Position numbers and translations under genes: made by a program. Positions 62,905 through 64,000 of a DNA stretch of 64,000 nucleotides are shown here, in pieces (position 1 is the stretch's first letter; each line of letters opens with the position of its first letter). A model generated the notes under the pieces. It had not been told where the DNA came from and made no database searches. It saw nothing but the letters and a program-made list of their open reading frames with translations. The stretch lies in the NCBI RefSeq assembly GCF_000182565.1, contig NW_015971543.1:994138-1058137 (forward strand). Reading direction: 5' to 3'. Source of the DNA: Spizellomyces punctatus DAOM BR117 (taxonomy: Eukaryota > Chytridiomycota > Chytridiomycetes > Spizellomycetales > Spizellomycetaceae).

Positions 62905-64000
62905 TTACCCGAATATGCTCCCTTTCAGACCCTCAATCACACTCCTCACTCTAGCTCCTGCAACCGAAACTGCAGGCCAGACCTCCGCAACCTCATCCAA
63001 AATCCTCAAGATACCATCTTCCAGAGGATTCACGCCTTCCATTGGTTCTACACCTGTCAAAGCATTTGCATAACCATTTCGCAGCAATCGGCCCAATGAT
63101 GGGAGAAGAAAGACTTGACAAGAAGGTATAACCCATTTTGAGCCCCATCGCGCGAGTAGAGACGTCTGGTTCTTGTACGCCCAGAGCACACATTCCAAAG
63201 ACGTTTTGCTGGGTGTGTGGGGCAGAAGGTATGTGCTGGTTTCTCCTTCATCTCGTGAATGGAGTAGCGCGACAGCCATGCAGAAACCTAATGCGATATG
63301 TACGCCCAGAAATGACAGTTCAACATTGTCCAAGAATTTGAAGTAAGGTGGGAGAGAATCGTAATAGGACAAGAGAGCAGAATGAACGACGGATATCGGT
63401 GAGATTGTTTGATGTGATCGGGTTATCTGACGGATCAGGATATGAAGGTATAGGAGCAATCGTACATCCGATAAAGGTGTGATGAAACTGGCCGTGTCCA
63501 GTCCCGGAAAATACATTTGCCAATTGGCCTGTTCTCCATCTTTGACATGGCCCACCGCAAAGGTAGCCGGATATCTTGTCTCATCCGCCACGGGATCTAG
63601 CCCACTTGCTAAACCGGAAACTGTGTCCAAAATCAATAGAGCCCACCAAGCCCGCTGGCATTCCATGCTTCGATCTCCTTCTTCGTACATGCACTTCAAC
63701 TTTTGGGCACTTGTCCATATATCATACAGACCCTCAAATCCGACGTCTCGATGGCATCCTGCTTTCCACGCGCACAACAGGATTCTAGCGACAAGGTCGT
63801 CCAGTTCACAGGAGGAGACAACCGCGGGTTTCTTTGCGTCCTTTTTTAACATTGTAAGGCTGGACTTGTGCAATGCCATTGACGCCCGATCGGCAAAATA
63901 TTCGCTGGCCTGATCAGGCGACGTAAAAGGTGGTGTGGAAAGGAGGGCATGAGTTGAGTATCGTGTTCCGATGGCATATATGGCGTTTAACCTACATGTG
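62905..64000 (-). CDS. Fungal-specific transcription factor domain protein, 5' part off window
   Basis: C-terminal part of a protein with the fungal transcription factor (Fungal_trans) domain found in Zn2Cys6 regulators. The frame is open from 62905 to the right edge; near the edge LNAIYAIGTRYSTHALL is followed by FTSPDQASEYFADRASMALH and LVARILLCAWKAGCHRDVGF, then the signature ECQRAWWALLILDTVSGLAS. An exon may begin after TAG at 63992-63994, since a splice acceptor precedes LNAI, so the DNA-binding domain would lie beyond the window. The C-terminal part is helical. The target genes are unknown. Confidence 0.8.
   Translation of the reverse strand, partial: TCRLNAIYAIGTRYSTHALLSTPPFTSPDQASEYFADRASMALHKSSLTMLKKDAKKPAVVSSCELDDLVARILLCAWKAGCHRDVGFEGLYDIWTSAQKLKCMYEEGDRSMECQRAWWALLILDTVSGLASGLDPVADETRYPATFAVGHVKDGEQANWQMYFPGLDTASFITPLSDVRLLLYLHILIRQITRSHQTISPISVVHSALLSYYDSLPPYFKFLDNVELSFLGVHIALGFCMAVALLHSRDEGETSTYLLPHTPSKTSLECVLWAYKNQTSLLARWGSKWVIPSCQVFLLPSLGRLLRNGYANALTGVEPMEGVNPLEDGILRILDEVAEVWPAVSVAGARVRSVIEGLKGSIFG

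Overview
The window comes from the nuclear genome of a fungus, and most probably a zoosporic (chytrid-type) one. Genes are interrupted by many short GT-AG introns, mostly about 45-90 nt. Two genes belong to cilium/flagellum families that non-flagellated fungi have lost: a TTLL6/13-type tubulin polyglutamylase and RABL2. At the same time there are clear fungal features: a fungal-type transcription factor domain, an Hmt1-type ABC transporter, a GPI-anchored secreted protein and a long-chain-base kinase. I could assemble 29 protein-coding genes. For nearly all of them the exon chain was checked by reading frame and intron phase, and the total coding length is a multiple of three. I saw no tRNA, rRNA, transposon, CRISPR array or prokaryotic element.

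Layout. 0-13 kb: NUP85 (C-terminus beyond the left edge), TTLL polyglutamylase, xylulokinase, a small mitochondrial protein of unknown function, SRP54, a Tim17/22-like membrane protein and mitochondrial ribosomal protein uL23m. 13-27.5 kb: a long intergenic stretch, an F-box/LRR protein, a sphingoid-base kinase, SEM1/DSS1, the splicing factor SYF1, ITPA, a clamp-loader subunit (human RFC3/yeast Rfc5 type) and RABL2. 27.6-40 kb: GPI mannosyltransferase II (PIGV/GPI18), DNA ligase I (23 coding exons), RAD51C, a two-RRM SR protein and a dynamin-superfamily GTPase. 40-50 kb: METTL16, heme oxygenase, a GPI-anchored protein, TRA2, a small membrane protein and U2SURP. 50-64 kb: an Hmt1-like ABC transporter, a 17-exon protein with seven degenerate EF-hand units, an MFSD1-like lysosomal transporter and a partial fungal transcription factor.

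Organisation. Eleven neighbouring pairs are head to head, most with under 450 bp between start codons; one of them pairs DNA ligase I with RAD51C. Functional themes recur: replication and repair (RFC subunit, LIG1, RAD51C, SEM1/DSS1, ITPA), splicing (SYF1, SR protein, TRA2, U2SURP, and METTL16 as a U6-type methyltransferase) and the flagellum (TTLL, RABL2, and by inference the EF-hand repeat protein). This is co-location in a compact genome; no operon-like mechanism is implied.

Most interesting observations: a 535-nt TRA2 intron with a dense cluster of AGAA motifs that looks like an autoregulatory poison exon; the seven-unit EF-hand protein; an SR-protein gene in which acceptor choice decides whether an RS domain is made; very small coding exons (10, 11, 21 and 29 nt); and CACGTG elements in several promoters. 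All gene functions are inferred by recognising protein families by eye; no database search was run.
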